This document shows positions 53,065 to 63,581 of a stretch of 64,000 nt of DNA, piece by piece. The stretch lies in contig LS997564.1 in NCBI GenBank assembly GCA_000469685.2, positions 17,511,615-17,575,614 on the forward strand, in the 5' to 3' direction. Within the stretch, counting starts at the first letter, position 1, and each line of letters opens with the position of its first letter. Position numbers and translations under genes: made by a program. The DNA comes from Haemonchus contortus (lineage: Eukaryota > Nematoda > Chromadorea > Rhabditida > Trichostrongylidae). The notes under the pieces were generated by a model that searched no databases, had not been told where the DNA came from, and worked only from the letters and a program-made list of their open reading frames with translations.

Positions 53065-53837
53065 TCAGGTTGGTAAATAAGTTCTGCGACAAAAAATTTG
53101 AAGCGTTGAAAATTTGTGTCAACAGTGTGAACACGGTAGCAAGGGTGATAAAGTTGTAGGACGTTTCCCGCGCAATCAACACATGAGTAAATAAAAGCAC
53201 GCGTGTGGGCTCTCGCAGGATTGCGGTCAACGAATGGACAAGACCCGATTCGTACCGTTACCTTCTACTAGTCACACTAAGGGAAAAACTCGGGTGTAAC
53301 GGCTCGAAATATCAGCAGTCTATTCGATGCTAGCAATGCTCACCGATTGACAGTCAACAATCGGTTGGATCGCTTCACTGCAGGCGATACTAGCCTTCGG
53401 AGCAACGCAAAGATCGTCCCTCAATTTAATGAAGGTTGAAGGAAACCATCCACTATGGGTTGCTAAACGCAGACTACATAGAAACAGCTATCGCTTGCCC
53501 CCATGATCCCCTTTACTTGGCCAACGGTGTCAGAGAAGGACGATCAAACAGTAAATCAGGTCCCTACAGAGGGACAACGCACAACAAAAATTAGCTTTAG
53601 ACCCACGTCAAAAGTTCACCGATCCCGATTGGTCCCAGATTGTTCATTCCCATAGCGTTGCCCCTCACAACTACATTGTGCTCCGCCTTTTTGAACATTC
53701 CGCTGTGGAAAAGAAATTCGTAACTCAAGGTGATCCAAAGACGGCAGTCAATTACTTCTTTGAGTAACAGTAACAGTAAATTTAGGAATGATTTAAATAG
53801 GTCTCCATTTAGTCGCAGGACTTATTTGCCAACCTAA
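53065..53837. mobile_element. mariner-type relic inside the gypsy block
   Basis: Ends CAGGTTGGTAAATAAGTTCTG on the left and, in reverse complement of the right, TTAGGTTGGCAAATAAGTCC; both continue GCGAC. The interior matches 7375-8245 in order (CACGCGTGTGGGCTCTCGCA; CAATCGGTTGGATCGCTTC). Plus-strand remnants include SLQRDNAQQK and APHNYIVLRLFEHSAVEKKF, like the second and third catalytic regions of mariner. Internally shortened and dead. Confidence 0.68.
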
Positions 53838-54467
53838 TAATTGATTTGCGGAGAGCAAGGATAGCGTGGTGAGACAATTGCTCATAGATTGTTGCATACC
53901 ATTGTCGACAGCTCGCAGTTGTGCCGCCAGCTGGTTAGTCGTTGCTAGGCCAACTTGCTGTCGGCTAAGCAAATTCATATGACGTTTGAAACGATGATAT
54001 GGAAAAGACTCAATAGCATAGCCTTGATCTGTGACAATAATAGAGCGATCACAGTCAAAATTAGGGGTAGCAGAAAAAGAGAAGAAAAGTGCGAACTCCT
54101 TCGAGCCGCTAAGCCAGACCTTTTCTGCCAATGTGCCTTTCATTGAGGAAACGTGAATATACCCCCAACTCTCTTGGCAGTCAAGGGTCCAGATCACTGC
54201 CGATCCCGTCTGCATATTGCACTTCCCGTGGTGGTAGTTACACTCGTCCATGGCCCCTATAGAGCTTTCGATGGAGTCTGGACTGTGATAGGCGAAAATT
54301 GATGCAGAAAAACGATACAGCTGGAGACCGAGACGGAATAGTCTGTGCAGCATTGAAAAGGTGCTAAAGGTCACTCTATTTCTAGAGTGGTCACAGTTTT
54401 CAGGACCGTCTCCACCGTGAGGAGGTCGCCATGTGCGCAAGTCATATAAGCAACCGTGGAGCGACAC
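53793..54467 (-). CDS. Unrecognised 224-codon ORF within gypsy element
   Basis: One of the longest open frames in the window (minus). It contains ECNYHHGKCNMQTGSAVIWT, LDCQESWGYIHVSSM, SKEFALFFSFSATPNFDCDR and TDQGYAIESFPYHRFKRHMN, with a Gln/Asn-rich helix-like part (TTNQLAAQLRAVDNGMQQSM) near the end. The last 16 or so codons lie in the mariner end, so the original C-terminus was cut off by that insertion. The spaced Cys suggest an extracellular or envelope-like protein, but position between gag and protease is unusual for env. No family is recognised. Confidence 0.4.
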   Translation of the reverse strand: MSLHGCLYDLRTWRPPHGGDGPENCDHSRNRVTFSTFSMLHRLFRLGLQLYRFSASIFAYHSPDSIESSIGAMDECNYHHGKCNMQTGSAVIWTLDCQESWGYIHVSSMKGTLAEKVWLSGSKEFALFFSFSATPNFDCDRSIIVTDQGYAIESFPYHRFKRHMNLLSRQQVGLATTNQLAAQLRAVDNGMQQSMSNCLTTLSLLSANQLLGWQISPATKWRPI

Positions 54468-54899
54468 GATGAAGGGGTGCCGTGTGCTCAGGCGATACTA
54501 CGGATTGGGATCGAGCTCCGCAAAAGATCACCGAGTATGTCGCAGTTTAAGTTACTAGCGGCAAGCGTGGGCGACACTTTTGTAGTGTACGGTGTTGGGT
54601 CTATATAGGTTAATCGACAAAGGTTTCACTTTAGCAGATACGGATGGCAGAACTTTGGAACAGTTGATTTCAGTACTTATTTTCCAATAACTAGCTGATG
54701 CCTTATCAGAACATAGTACGGGGGGAGGCATAATGTTGCGTCTGAGATCTGGGAAAGAACAGCTATAGCGAGCGTACATGAACAGGCCCAACTGACTATG
54801 GTTGACGAACTTCTGGTATTCTTAGTAAGATGTACATCTGCGGTACATCATGAAGGTTTAGGCCGCGGGTTGCGAAAGCCCGCTAACGCGCTGTTTCTC

Positions 54900-56219
54900 T
54901 CAACGAGCCGCAATTTGAGCGTCTTTTTGCTGAGTGCTCATTTGATCGGCCGGTGAATTTGCGGGTCGTCCCGAGTTCCTGTTGACTCTACGGCTAAAAC
55001 CCTAGGTTGACTGCGAAGGTTGGGTGGGGCAGGAATGCCTTGATTTCCGGAGGACTCTTGAGTATTCCCCGCCCATTGTTGATTACTGGAGAGCCTGTCT
55101 ACTACCCCATTGGTTGCGCCTCTGACGAGAATTTCTTTGAGATGGCTGTTTAGCTGCGATGCGATAGAAGTGCTCGGGTGGTGCTGAGTGTGATGGAGGG
55201 AGTTGAAACCTGCAGAAGGTTCGAATGTGTCCTATTCCCGACACCTAAAACATGTAACGTCAGAGGTGGGTGCGCATTCCGCGGTTCTGCGATTGAAGAC
55301 GCCTCTAGGTTGGGAACTTATTAAGGTTCTGCGTATGCTGAAATTGCTTCTCCCTGGATAGTATTGCTGAGGCCTTGTGTCCATGCGTTGTTGCGCATGT
55401 ATTGCGTGGACAACGGGAGGTGGGGGTTGTGCCGGAGAGAATGTGGTGATAGCTATGGCAGTGTCCTCCAGAAGGTATTCAAAAGATGATTGCCTTGACT
55501 ACTTGGTCCTCAAAAGATGGTGGTTAGCCGCCTCAATATGAATGCCAAGGGCAGGTCTGAGACGGTCAAGGTACTCGTCAAGAAGTCTTTCGTTCTGGGA
55601 TGGGCTACGTTGGCTGCGCGTTACCTTTCCTAATGATTTACTTTATGCGTTTTACGAAGTCGCGGGCCAACTCTGTGGGTACCTGGTTGCAGTCACCTAG
55701 TTGTTTTCTAACCTGGCTTTGGAAGTGCGGTGACTCAAAACGATGACGCAGGTTCTCTACTATTTAGTGGTAATGCTTCTTGTCCTTCTCTGGCATTTCG
55801 TCAACCAGCTCACGGGCTTCCCAATCTAGGTATCCGACCAATGTGTTAGTCTTGAGTTGTGCTAGTAGCGGTGGGTTAACCATTCTTACCATATTCTCAA
55901 AGCGCCTGAACCAAGGCCCGAAGTCTTGGCCGTGGGACCCTGAGAAATTTTCAAGGATTTGGGTGCGAGCTGCCCGAGGGTCGGGCCGCGAACAGGAAGC
56001 GTATCAGAATCCGTGGTGGGCATCTTCGCCACTCGTTCTAGTGAGAGCGATGTGCCGTTCAGTGCGTCCAGTTCGGAGGAAAGAAGAACTCCTTGTTGAT
56101 CGAAGTAGGTAACTCCGGGATTGATGACGATTCCCCTGATTGACAGGTCCAGGATCTTGTAGTAGGTCGAGGAATTGTGAAGAGTAGTGTATGCGAAGTG
56201 CGAAGTGAACAGACTGCAT
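54900..56219 (-). pseudogene. gypsy gag
   Basis: The frame starting near 55,970 reads QILENFSGSHGQDFGPWFRR, FENMVRMVNPPLLAQLKTNT and GYLDWEARELVDEMPEKDKK, then ENLRHRFESPHFQSQVRKQL, typical of a Ty3/gypsy capsid. Further down, CFRCRE and GHIRTFC in adjacent frames look like a broken CCHC zinc knuckle (near 55,250). The upstream ORF to 56,219 may hold the start. Stops are scattered. Confidence 0.68.
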
Positions 56220-56612
56220 GACCTGAACGAATGACGATGGGTATTTATGTCGACTATACTGTTATCATGTTATGGATCAACAGTTAACGAATGTTTGTCA
56301 TGAGGAGAAGAGCCGAGATGCTGCCCCATCAAATAAGGGTGCGCTCCGCTGCTATGTTTGAATTCTAGGCTGGGAAAGTGTCGGCGATGCTGAGAAAAGA
56401 TCTGCGTGGCATTTTATGATTCGAGAAAGTAATCATGAGGAAATGGCGAGACATATTCGAAATTCAAGTGTGATAGGTGAAGGAGGAGCATTTTTGAGCC
56501 AAGGAAAGTAAGAAGACGATGGTGTATCAGGTGAACAGTAAATACGGGCCGCAATAGGTCTCTAAAAAGGAAGACGGGGAATGCGCTGTCAAGCGGTACG
56601 TGAGCACGATAT

Positions 56613-56819
56613 CGGCACGCAGGTGGAATCGCAGGTACATTTAGCGTGCGCCGTGCGAGCGGCTATGCGACGGCATCCCTATCCAACTGTGTGACAGCAG
56701 CCATTCCCAATTTGCGGTATCGACCGGTACCCGCTGCTGTCACGTAGTAGGATAGCGCCGCCATGGCATAGCCGCTTGCACGACGCACATTAAATGTACC
56801 TGCGATCACCTGCGTGCCG
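56613..56819. repeat. Hairpin (foldback) of about 207 bp
   Basis: CGGCACGCAGGT..TCGCAGGTACATTTA at the left is mirrored by TAAATGTACCTGCGATCACC at the right. The pairing continues inward (GGCTATGC/GCATAGCC; GTGACAGCAG/CTGCTGTCAC) to a loop of about 33 nt. It lies upstream of gag in the presumed leader region of the gypsy element. It may be a small MITE. Confidence 0.75.
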
Positions 56820-56879
56820 GCACGCACGTCGGAGTGTGAAAGCAGCCACCGATAGAAATGGCAAATGACGCATATTGTA

Positions 56880-57418
56880 TTACCAGGGAATAGCCTCATT
56901 TAGTAGCGGAAGATTTATTTGAAGCAGTGTAATTTGAGTGAAAATCATACTTGGAACGTAGTGAAATACACGGCAGAAATAAACAATTACAAAAGAAGAA
57001 GTTGTACAGTGGATGTCAATATTAGAGCTCTGCGTCGACGTCCTTTTAGCTTGAGCAAGGGTTCGGTTCTCCGGTACCAGAGGTTACGGGGATTCTGCCG
57101 GCATGACCGGCACACTATCTGTTCCGCGATGAGGAGCTGCTATTATACAAACATATACTGTTCCGGATTGCTTCACAAATTAAGCGAGACCAGTAAAACA
57201 CGAAATAATACAGCGATGAGGGTGGGGGTACGAAGGCGAGAGGATTTTCAGAGGGAGACTCGGAATCCCTCGAAACTCACCTTTATGACACCCACTAGCA
57301 GAGCTCCCCGATCGAAGCTCAAACCGGTCTACCCCCCGTGGATAGGGACTACTGCTACAACTACTAGCCCACCTAATCGGGGGATTGTGGCACACTCTGA
57401 GACCACACTCGCTGCTAC
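56880..57418. other. Sequence of unknown origin at the right end of the block
   Basis: A plus-strand ORF (56,919-57,485) and a minus one (57,180-57,437) overlap. Neither shows a known motif, and it has no counterpart in copy A. It ends where the direct repeat begins (57,419). Confidence 0.3.
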
Positions 57419-57991
57419 CAGTAATGATAGGGATCATTTATACCCGCCGATCTCAGTCTCAGGTCATGACCCTTACAAAACATAACACCTATCCTTAAGA
57501 CACGAAACAGAACCGGAACGTGATTGATAACATGCAGGACTACAGCCGATATAGCGACACGAATACATGCGGATATGAAGAATAGCCCCAGAGCCTCTGA
57601 CGAGGGGACAGGCGAGCATGAGACCCATCCAGTGTCCTCGGCCGTAGGTCACCGGGTTGAGAAGGTCAGAGTTGGTGATGAGGTCTGCCAAAACGCGACT
57701 TCGTCCTTGGCTGCTGTAGTCGGGAGCCGGGGCATCAGAGAGCCTTGAGTATGGTGGTCGGCTTTTACACGGTTCTCAGCCTTATCTTCGCCGCAGTCTG
57801 GAAACACAAGATGAAGCTGGGAACTAATGTGAAGGCAAACTCATTTGTAAATGTCATCCGTACCGTAAATCTCAGGGCTAATACATTTACTCTGTTGACT
57901 CATGCTTTACCCATCCTTTACAGTGCCTAGATCGTGCTCTGACGAGGAAATACATTTGCAAACTTTCAAGCAAGAAGAAGAAGCAAGAAAG
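57419..57991 (+). repeat. Direct repeat bracketing the 11-kb block, right copy
   Basis: Matches 45,640-46,239 (CAGTAATGAT start, GCAAGAAAG end). Here the VWA exon end keeps its donor, AAG|GTGAGTG, and leads into the intron and exon at 58,058. The segment ends in a CCTTTACAG acceptor-like site at 57,923. Confidence 0.75.
57924..57991 (+). pseudogene. VWA gene exon 4 end, right copy
   Basis: Reads PRSCSDEEIHLQTFKQEEEA and RK before GTGAGTG, after a CCTTTACAG. The first part of exon 4 (LSDGD) is missing on this side of the block. It would splice to exon 5 at 58,058. Confidence 0.5.
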
Positions 57992-58057
57992 GTGAGTGAT
58001 AAGAAATTAGGTTCTAGATGAATGCATATAAATTTACAACAAAACCACCCCTTCCAG

Positions 58058-58200
58058 CTACGAGATGAAGGAGTACGAATTATTTATGTTGTCGTGGGAG
58101 TAGACCATTCACTTTACAACAGTCGATTGGGGAGAATCAACAATATTGCCGGAAGCGATAACAACATCATATATGCAGGCGGATTTGATGTTCGTCATTT
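58058..58200 (+). CDS. VWA-domain gene, copy B, exon 5
   Basis: Acceptor CCCTTCCAG; reads LRDEGVRIIYVVVGVDHSLY, then NSRLGRINNIAGSDNNIIYA and GGFDV. It is nearly identical to 12,761-12,895. It is now separated from exons 1-4 of its copy by the 11-kb block and followed by a hAT-type insertion at 58,239, so it is probably not used. Confidence 0.6.
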
Positions 58201-58238
58201 TATTGTTGAATTTAAAGTGCATTGGATCATCCGGAAAG

Positions 58239-59464
58239 GGGAGTCGGCAATTAGTTCCACGGTTCCACGCTTCTAATTACTTCGCACCTTTCTCGCGCAT
58301 CCACTCACTCGCCTGTGGGGTGACCTCGCCTAAATAGTTGGCTGTGACCTCTCTGGCAGTCTGAGTGAACTGATATTGATCCTATGGATTGGAAACTTCT
58401 TACTATTATTACTGATATTTTTATACTATTATTTGTTATTATTACACACTTTAAAATAATATGCAGTTGGGACAATAAAATGTAAAAGTTCAAAATCTTC
58501 ATATTATAAGAAAACTATGAAGCATTATCGGTGACGTATCTAGACATTTTCCTGCAGAATTGCTCTGTTTCCTGTTCACTTGGTCCATTCTCCATCCACT
58601 TGGTCCCGATAGATTAGAACGTGAAGCTTCTTCCCTTGCTTACCTACCTGCCTTTCGCCATTCAGGTGTGTCCCGGATTTGAGGTAGCTGTAGCTGCCTC
58701 TAGGGTTTCTAAAAATGAAGGGCTCTGGTTGACAGAGCTCACAGTGCTTTCGGGCGCTGAGGATAAATATTAAAGAAATTCAGAGCTACAGCACTCGAGG
58801 GAACAGAAAAGGAAGTTGCAAAGGGTGGAAGGGGTGCAGATACATGAAAAAGAGGTGGTACAGTGTAAGTGGTAGGCTGGCTGAATACAGGGATCCGTAG
58901 GAAATGAAGGAGCAACATTAGCAGCTAATCCTGAGTTGAAGCCGGAGAAAGCTCTGTAGTCGAACTCAGTGTAGTACAAGTGAGACATCGTGCTCATGCG
59001 ATGACAACCACACTACAGAGGTGATTTATGATGCTTTCATCCTTAGTTTGAATAGCTTCAAGTGACCTACTGGCGGTGTACAAGAAAGTGACAAAGGGTG
59101 TTAAAAAAAGCTTGAAAGGTCACTCTGTCAACTAGATTGCCTGCAGGCGCCTTGTGAAAATGACTGCTTACACGTTGTGATAAATCCTTTTCCCCATCTT
59201 ATGATTTTTCCAATCATTACTTTAGCCGCCTTAGCTTTCTGTGTTGCATTATCAAAGCGTTGCATATTTATTTTTTTGTTTTGCCTTATTTTTCATGCTT
59301 TGGAAGTTTCTTAATCATATAATCGATATTGCTACTCCTGTGTATGGCTGTGTGGCAGAGAGGTCAGCAGCCAACCAATTAAGCGAGGCCACCCCACAGG
59401 CGAGTGAGTGGATGGGCGAGGAATGTGCGAAGTAATTAGACGTGGAACTAAATAGGCACACCCT
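58239..59464. mobile_element. hAT-type nonautonomous element, copy 2
   Basis: 1226 bp between CCGGAAAG at 58,231-58,238 and 59,465-59,472. Starts GGGAGTCGGCAATTAGTTCC and ends CACACCCT. Long subterminal inverted repeats include CTAATTACTTCGCACCTTTC near 58,275 and GTGCGAAGTAATTAG near 59,428. The interior is AT-rich and resembles copy 1 at 43,571. Copy A reads through without it near 12,940-12,955. Confidence 0.85.
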
Positions 59465-60039
59465 CCGGAAAGTGGTAATGCGCCTCTAGTCACGTCATCG
59501 AATTCTCAAAGGAAACTCTTCCTGATCAGTGATCAGGGAGTGTTTTGCCTCTGTGAGATTACAGTTTAGGGGAGAGGTTAGATAAAGTCTTTTGTCTTAC
59601 TGATCTGGTCGTATTCATCACCTTACCCCTAGGACGGATGTTCTAATTGTAATACGTCTTCTTCTTGGGATCGACTACCAATCATTCTGACACTCGGCGT
59701 GACCTGACTCGGCGTTATTGTCACTGTCGTGGAAATGTCATTGAAGGTGAGAAAAGGATCGAAATCGTCGCGATGCGATTGAGAGGGAAGCCGCGTGCAA
59801 AGGAATGTGGCAAGATGTACCAGCAGGTAAGTAATGCAGAAACAAAAGAACTAACAGTGAAATCATGCCTCAAACCCTAACTCTTTTGTTCCTGTATTTC
59901 TTACTTGCTGCTGCAGTCTGCTACATTCCTTCGCGCGCGACGTGACAATTCCGTTCCATCTGCACCACACCCGGCGCTTGCCCCTTCTTTACAACTGAAT
60001 GTTGATTGATACCGCAGACTCCCCCCGCCGGCGAACTAT

Positions 60040-63000
60040 GAAAGCAGCCAGTGGTTGATTGATTCGTCCGCGAATCAGATGACCTCTGGCGGCTGCTGTT
60101 GTTCGACGAATTCTGACGTTGACTCTGTAATAACGGGATATTCATTAGTGAGTCGCCAAATTAGATTGCCTTGTCGTCCTCCCTGCTGACGATTGTATTG
60201 ACCTTCCTCTTCTGGTTGCGATTGTTGTCCTTTGATGTAACGGAAGTTTGAGACTCGGATAGGTCTTCCAAAAAATGCATCTCCTGGCGGCTGAAATACT
60301 TCGAGGGAAACGCACGGAGTTCGGCGAAAAATCAGGAGAAACTACTTTGAAGCCTCAGCCGACGATGAGTCTTACTGCATCTTCTCAAGATTTTTCTTGA
60401 ATGTGTCGGCTAAGTGCTCTGCCGCACCCATTAGATTGCGTATGGAACGGTGGCCACTTAAGATGCCTATCGCTGCCATTTGTGGATATTCAAACTGAGC
60501 GAAAAGCCGGCGGAAGTCTCTGTGGTAGTAGATGACTTTCGAAAATCCCTGACGGTTTTGAATAGGCGAAGGCGATGACGAGATAATGTCACACATTTTT
60601 CCATTTACCGGACCGCAAATCGGCGCGCATTCAACTCGACGTCCCTTCTTCAGATGGCCATAGGGAGAGTGCTGCCTTAGCTAGTTCTTTGCAGAGTTCT
60701 GGCCGAGTTCGAACAAAATTTTCGATGCCGTAGTTGATGTCCATCTAGTTTACGCAGTTAGTGACCTGCATCTTCATTCGAGAAACAATGGAGTTTTATC
60801 ACGTAGCAGTACCGGCCAGTGAAGTATGCGTTTTCAATTTTTCAAACGTAATTTCCGCAAATCTCAACCTTTCGGCGGGAAACTTAAACAGCACGTAACT
60901 TGAACAGTTAGTAACATTATAGTTGCGCAGGAGTCTAGCAGCACACTTCCAAGTGAAATTGGCTCTTAATTTTCCAACAGCCTCCCATTGCACACTTTTG
61001 CCTTCGATAACTCGCACGTTTTAACGATAGGAATTTCGAGGTAATTCTTGCTCCCTTGTGTCACTTCATGCACCTTGTGCATAAATAAGACTTTTTCAAG
61101 GCACTCGGGGATCTGTAAGTCACGGCAAGGCCAAGCTGACGCCGTCATTTGGGCTCCCAGGAAGCCTTAATATCCGGGCCATTTTCTGTAGTCCAAGGCG
61201 TGCCAGTTATGTGCGTACAAGCCATTCGGAAGGAATACAAGGTCACAAGGTCAGCCGAAGCTAAAATTCACTCAGAGGTAGCGAGATTGATGCTATGTCT
61301 TGTCGATAGGAAAATTGGGCAGCGTGCAACAAATGGCTCGAGTCAAAACTTCTCGCGACATCTCGACGCCCGAGAGACCAATCCATCCGTAAATACTGTT
61401 CTACGTCTTCTGAAAGAGAGCGGTCTGTTTGGAGGTCGTCCAGCAAAGAAGCCGCTGATTTCTGCCAAGAATCGCAAAGTGCTTCTCGATTGGGATCATG
61501 TCCACAAGAACTGGGTAATCCATCAGTGGCGTAAGGCCATCAAAAGCGACAAACCCAAGTTTTTGCTGTCCGGCAAGAATGAAATCAAGTTTGTGTGACG
61601 TCCAGTCGGTACCAGATGCCATGCAAGTTACCAGCTGAAAACCATGAAATATGGCGGGGGTACAGTGATGGTTCACGGCAGCTTCTGTGGCAAATTATTG
61701 TGTCCCCTCTGAAAAATCGAGGTAACATGGAATCAAAAATGTGCACCAACATTATGAAAGCTGCTATCTATCCGTTCATTCGCAGTATTGGCTCATAATT
61801 TTCCAACAAGACCATGAATCGAAGCACGAACGAAGCTGCTCACCAACTGATTCTTTTCCTCTGATACCGTGACCATTGCAGTGCCCAGGTCTGAATTTTA
61901 TTGAACATCTGTAGGATTGTCTCGAGTGCCAATTTAAAACCCTTTGAGCCCACAACAAGCACGACAACCTCCTCAACATAAGGCCATATGGGAGAACGCC
62001 CCTCAGGAGGGGATCGACAAACTCATCAAGTCCATGCCACGCCAATTTAAGCCATCATTGACTCTAAAGGTTATGCTACGAAGCATTCATGTCCTACTTG
62101 TTATATTTGCTCTTATGCGAAGTGCTGCGCTGAGAAATGGAAAATTAAGGCAGATTGAAGTTGCACTGGAATTATGGGGCTTGACACTTTCTTTGACTGA
62201 AATCTTTCAAAAAATGCCACAATCAACTTAGGCTACTGAAAACGCGCTCTCTGTTTACATGCAGTGATAGGAACTCACAGTGGAAAAACCAGATGTAAAG
62301 ATGCTGTTTTAAAGAAGCTACGTTTGAAAAAGTGAAAACGCATACTTCACTGGCTGGTACGTAGGTGGACAATTCGATATCTTACGAAAAGGAATCCCTC
62401 CTGCATTGATAGCGATTCTCTGAGGCAGTTGAATCGGCTCGTGAGTCGAATTGTCTCGACGAGGCGTGGATCTACGCAGCAAACGAATTCTTTTCGATGG
62501 CTGCAATCACCTAAACTCTCCTGAGTTGTCATATTCTTCGCGATGTGGCGAACTAAGGTGTCCGATCGTCCAGAATTGGTAATGCTTCGGCACTAGATGG
62601 TCGAGTGGTAGTTCATCACCATACAAGCTCAGATGTCGATTGGCTGTATACACCGGTACTTTTTTTCCTAAAAGACGGCAAGTAGTGGCTTGCGATCTGT
62701 TAGCAGCTTTAACTGACGTCCGTAAATGTTGAGGCGCAACTTCCGTAAGACGAGCGTGATGATGAGCGTTTCGAAGAGCTTACTAAACACTAAACTGACA
62801 CCGTGATCTGATGCGTTGGCTGCTACGACGACTTCCTTCGTAGTATCGGTCGGTGAGCAGGAGGTCTGAGGCGAGCACACCCATTTCTTCCACCACAATC
62901 CTTTGAGAGGATTCTTGGTTCCTCGTGGATTATATGAGCTACCCGCCGCTCTTTGTAGTGCGTTTAACGGTGCCCGTAGCGTAGTTGTGGCATCTCACTC

Positions 63001-63060
63001 ATGAAGTAGTATCATGTAGTAGCTGCGCATCTCGGTAAAGAACGTATATGTCCTTTGTAT
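60040..63060 (-). pseudogene. Ty3/gypsy relic (copy B), split by a Tc1 element
   Basis: The counterpart of 13,440-15,800. RNase H is clearer here: VVVAANASDHGVSLVFSKLF and YGRQLKLLTDRKPLLAVF (62,830-62,668, minus). The integrase part (60,600-60,372) reads IRNLMGAAEHLADTFKKNLE and continues FLLIFRRTPCVSLE in another frame. The Tc1-like element at 60,812-62,356 sits between them. Confidence 0.68.
60812..62356 (+). mobile_element. Tc1-family element, full length but decayed
   Basis: 1545 bp flanked by TA (60,810-60,811; 62,357-62,358). Inverted ends of about 40 bp begin CCGGCCAGTGAAGTATGCG on the left and CCAGCCAGTGAAGTATGCG on the right (read inward). The plus-strand transposase starts near 61,149: SVNTVLRLLKESGLFGGRPA, KKPLISAKNRKVLLDWDHVH and IHQWRKAIKSDKPKF hold the first catalytic Asp. 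YQLKTMKYGGGTVMVHGSF, QQDHESKH (second Asp) and LNFIEHL (Glu) follow in other frames, giving a DDE order. Copy A has the single TA near 14,148. Confidence 0.85.
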
Positions 63061-63581
63061 GGTAACTAAGGGCCTCGATCTTGTTAATTGCTGAGCAACT
63101 CTCTTATAAAAAATTACGGTTGTATCTTCCGCTGTATCTCTGGCTCAACACAACAAATGCGATTAAAAGCAACTTTCAGGCACTGGACAAGGATATCTTG
63201 CATAAAACTGTGGAAACTGTTTGTAGCGAAATACTTTCATGAAATGATTTGGAACGTGTGTTTAACATCGTAAAAATAAACAATTACTTAATGGAGCCAC
63301 TGTTGCTGCCTATCTCACTGGGTCGATCGGAAAGATACTGCGGAGTTTGAATGCACTGAGTTTATCATAGAAAGCCTCTGATACTAACTCAAAAAATTAT
63401 TTATTTTTCGAGTAGTTGCCCTATAGTCTCATAAAGTTGGCGAGTTATGAACAGAACTTCGGCTCTTCGAGTTCTTTTTGTGTAGAACCGTAGTGGGAAT
63501 AAGGAATCAGCAAGAACACTCTTGGAACAGTGATTTTCTTCTACAACAAGAACAAGAGGGCAGCTTAGAACAGAAAAAGGA

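Larger units (their letters stand above)
48900..56219 (-). mobile_element. Ty3/gypsy LTR retrotransposon, decayed
   Basis: Minus-strand order is gag (56,219-54,900), an unknown ORF (54,467-53,793), protease (about 52,330-51,900), RT (51,300-50,350), RNase H (50,330-50,011) and integrase (about 49,600-49,050). That is the Ty3/gypsy order, with integrase after RNase H. Frameshifts and stops occur in every part. I could not find LTRs or a primer-binding site. A mariner relic (53,065-53,837) interrupts it. It lies in a block absent from copy A. Confidence 0.78.
31073..63545 (+). repeat. Copy B of the large duplication, expanded by insertions
   Basis: Collinear with copy A, but about twice as long. 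Copy-B-specific insertions include 31,106-32,527, about 33,280-35,045, 37,478-38,055, 39,412-40,405, 40,427-43,422, 43,571-44,730, 45,640-46,168, the 46.25-57.4 kb block, 58,239-59,464 and 60,812-62,356. The right edge is obscured by a Helitron starting at 63,582 and by the window end. Confidence 0.85.

Noticed and set aside
45640..57991. The direct repeats of nearly 600 bp as LTRs of the gypsy element
   Set aside because: They lack TG...CA ends, include the end of a VWA exon, and no primer-binding site or polypurine tract adjoins them.
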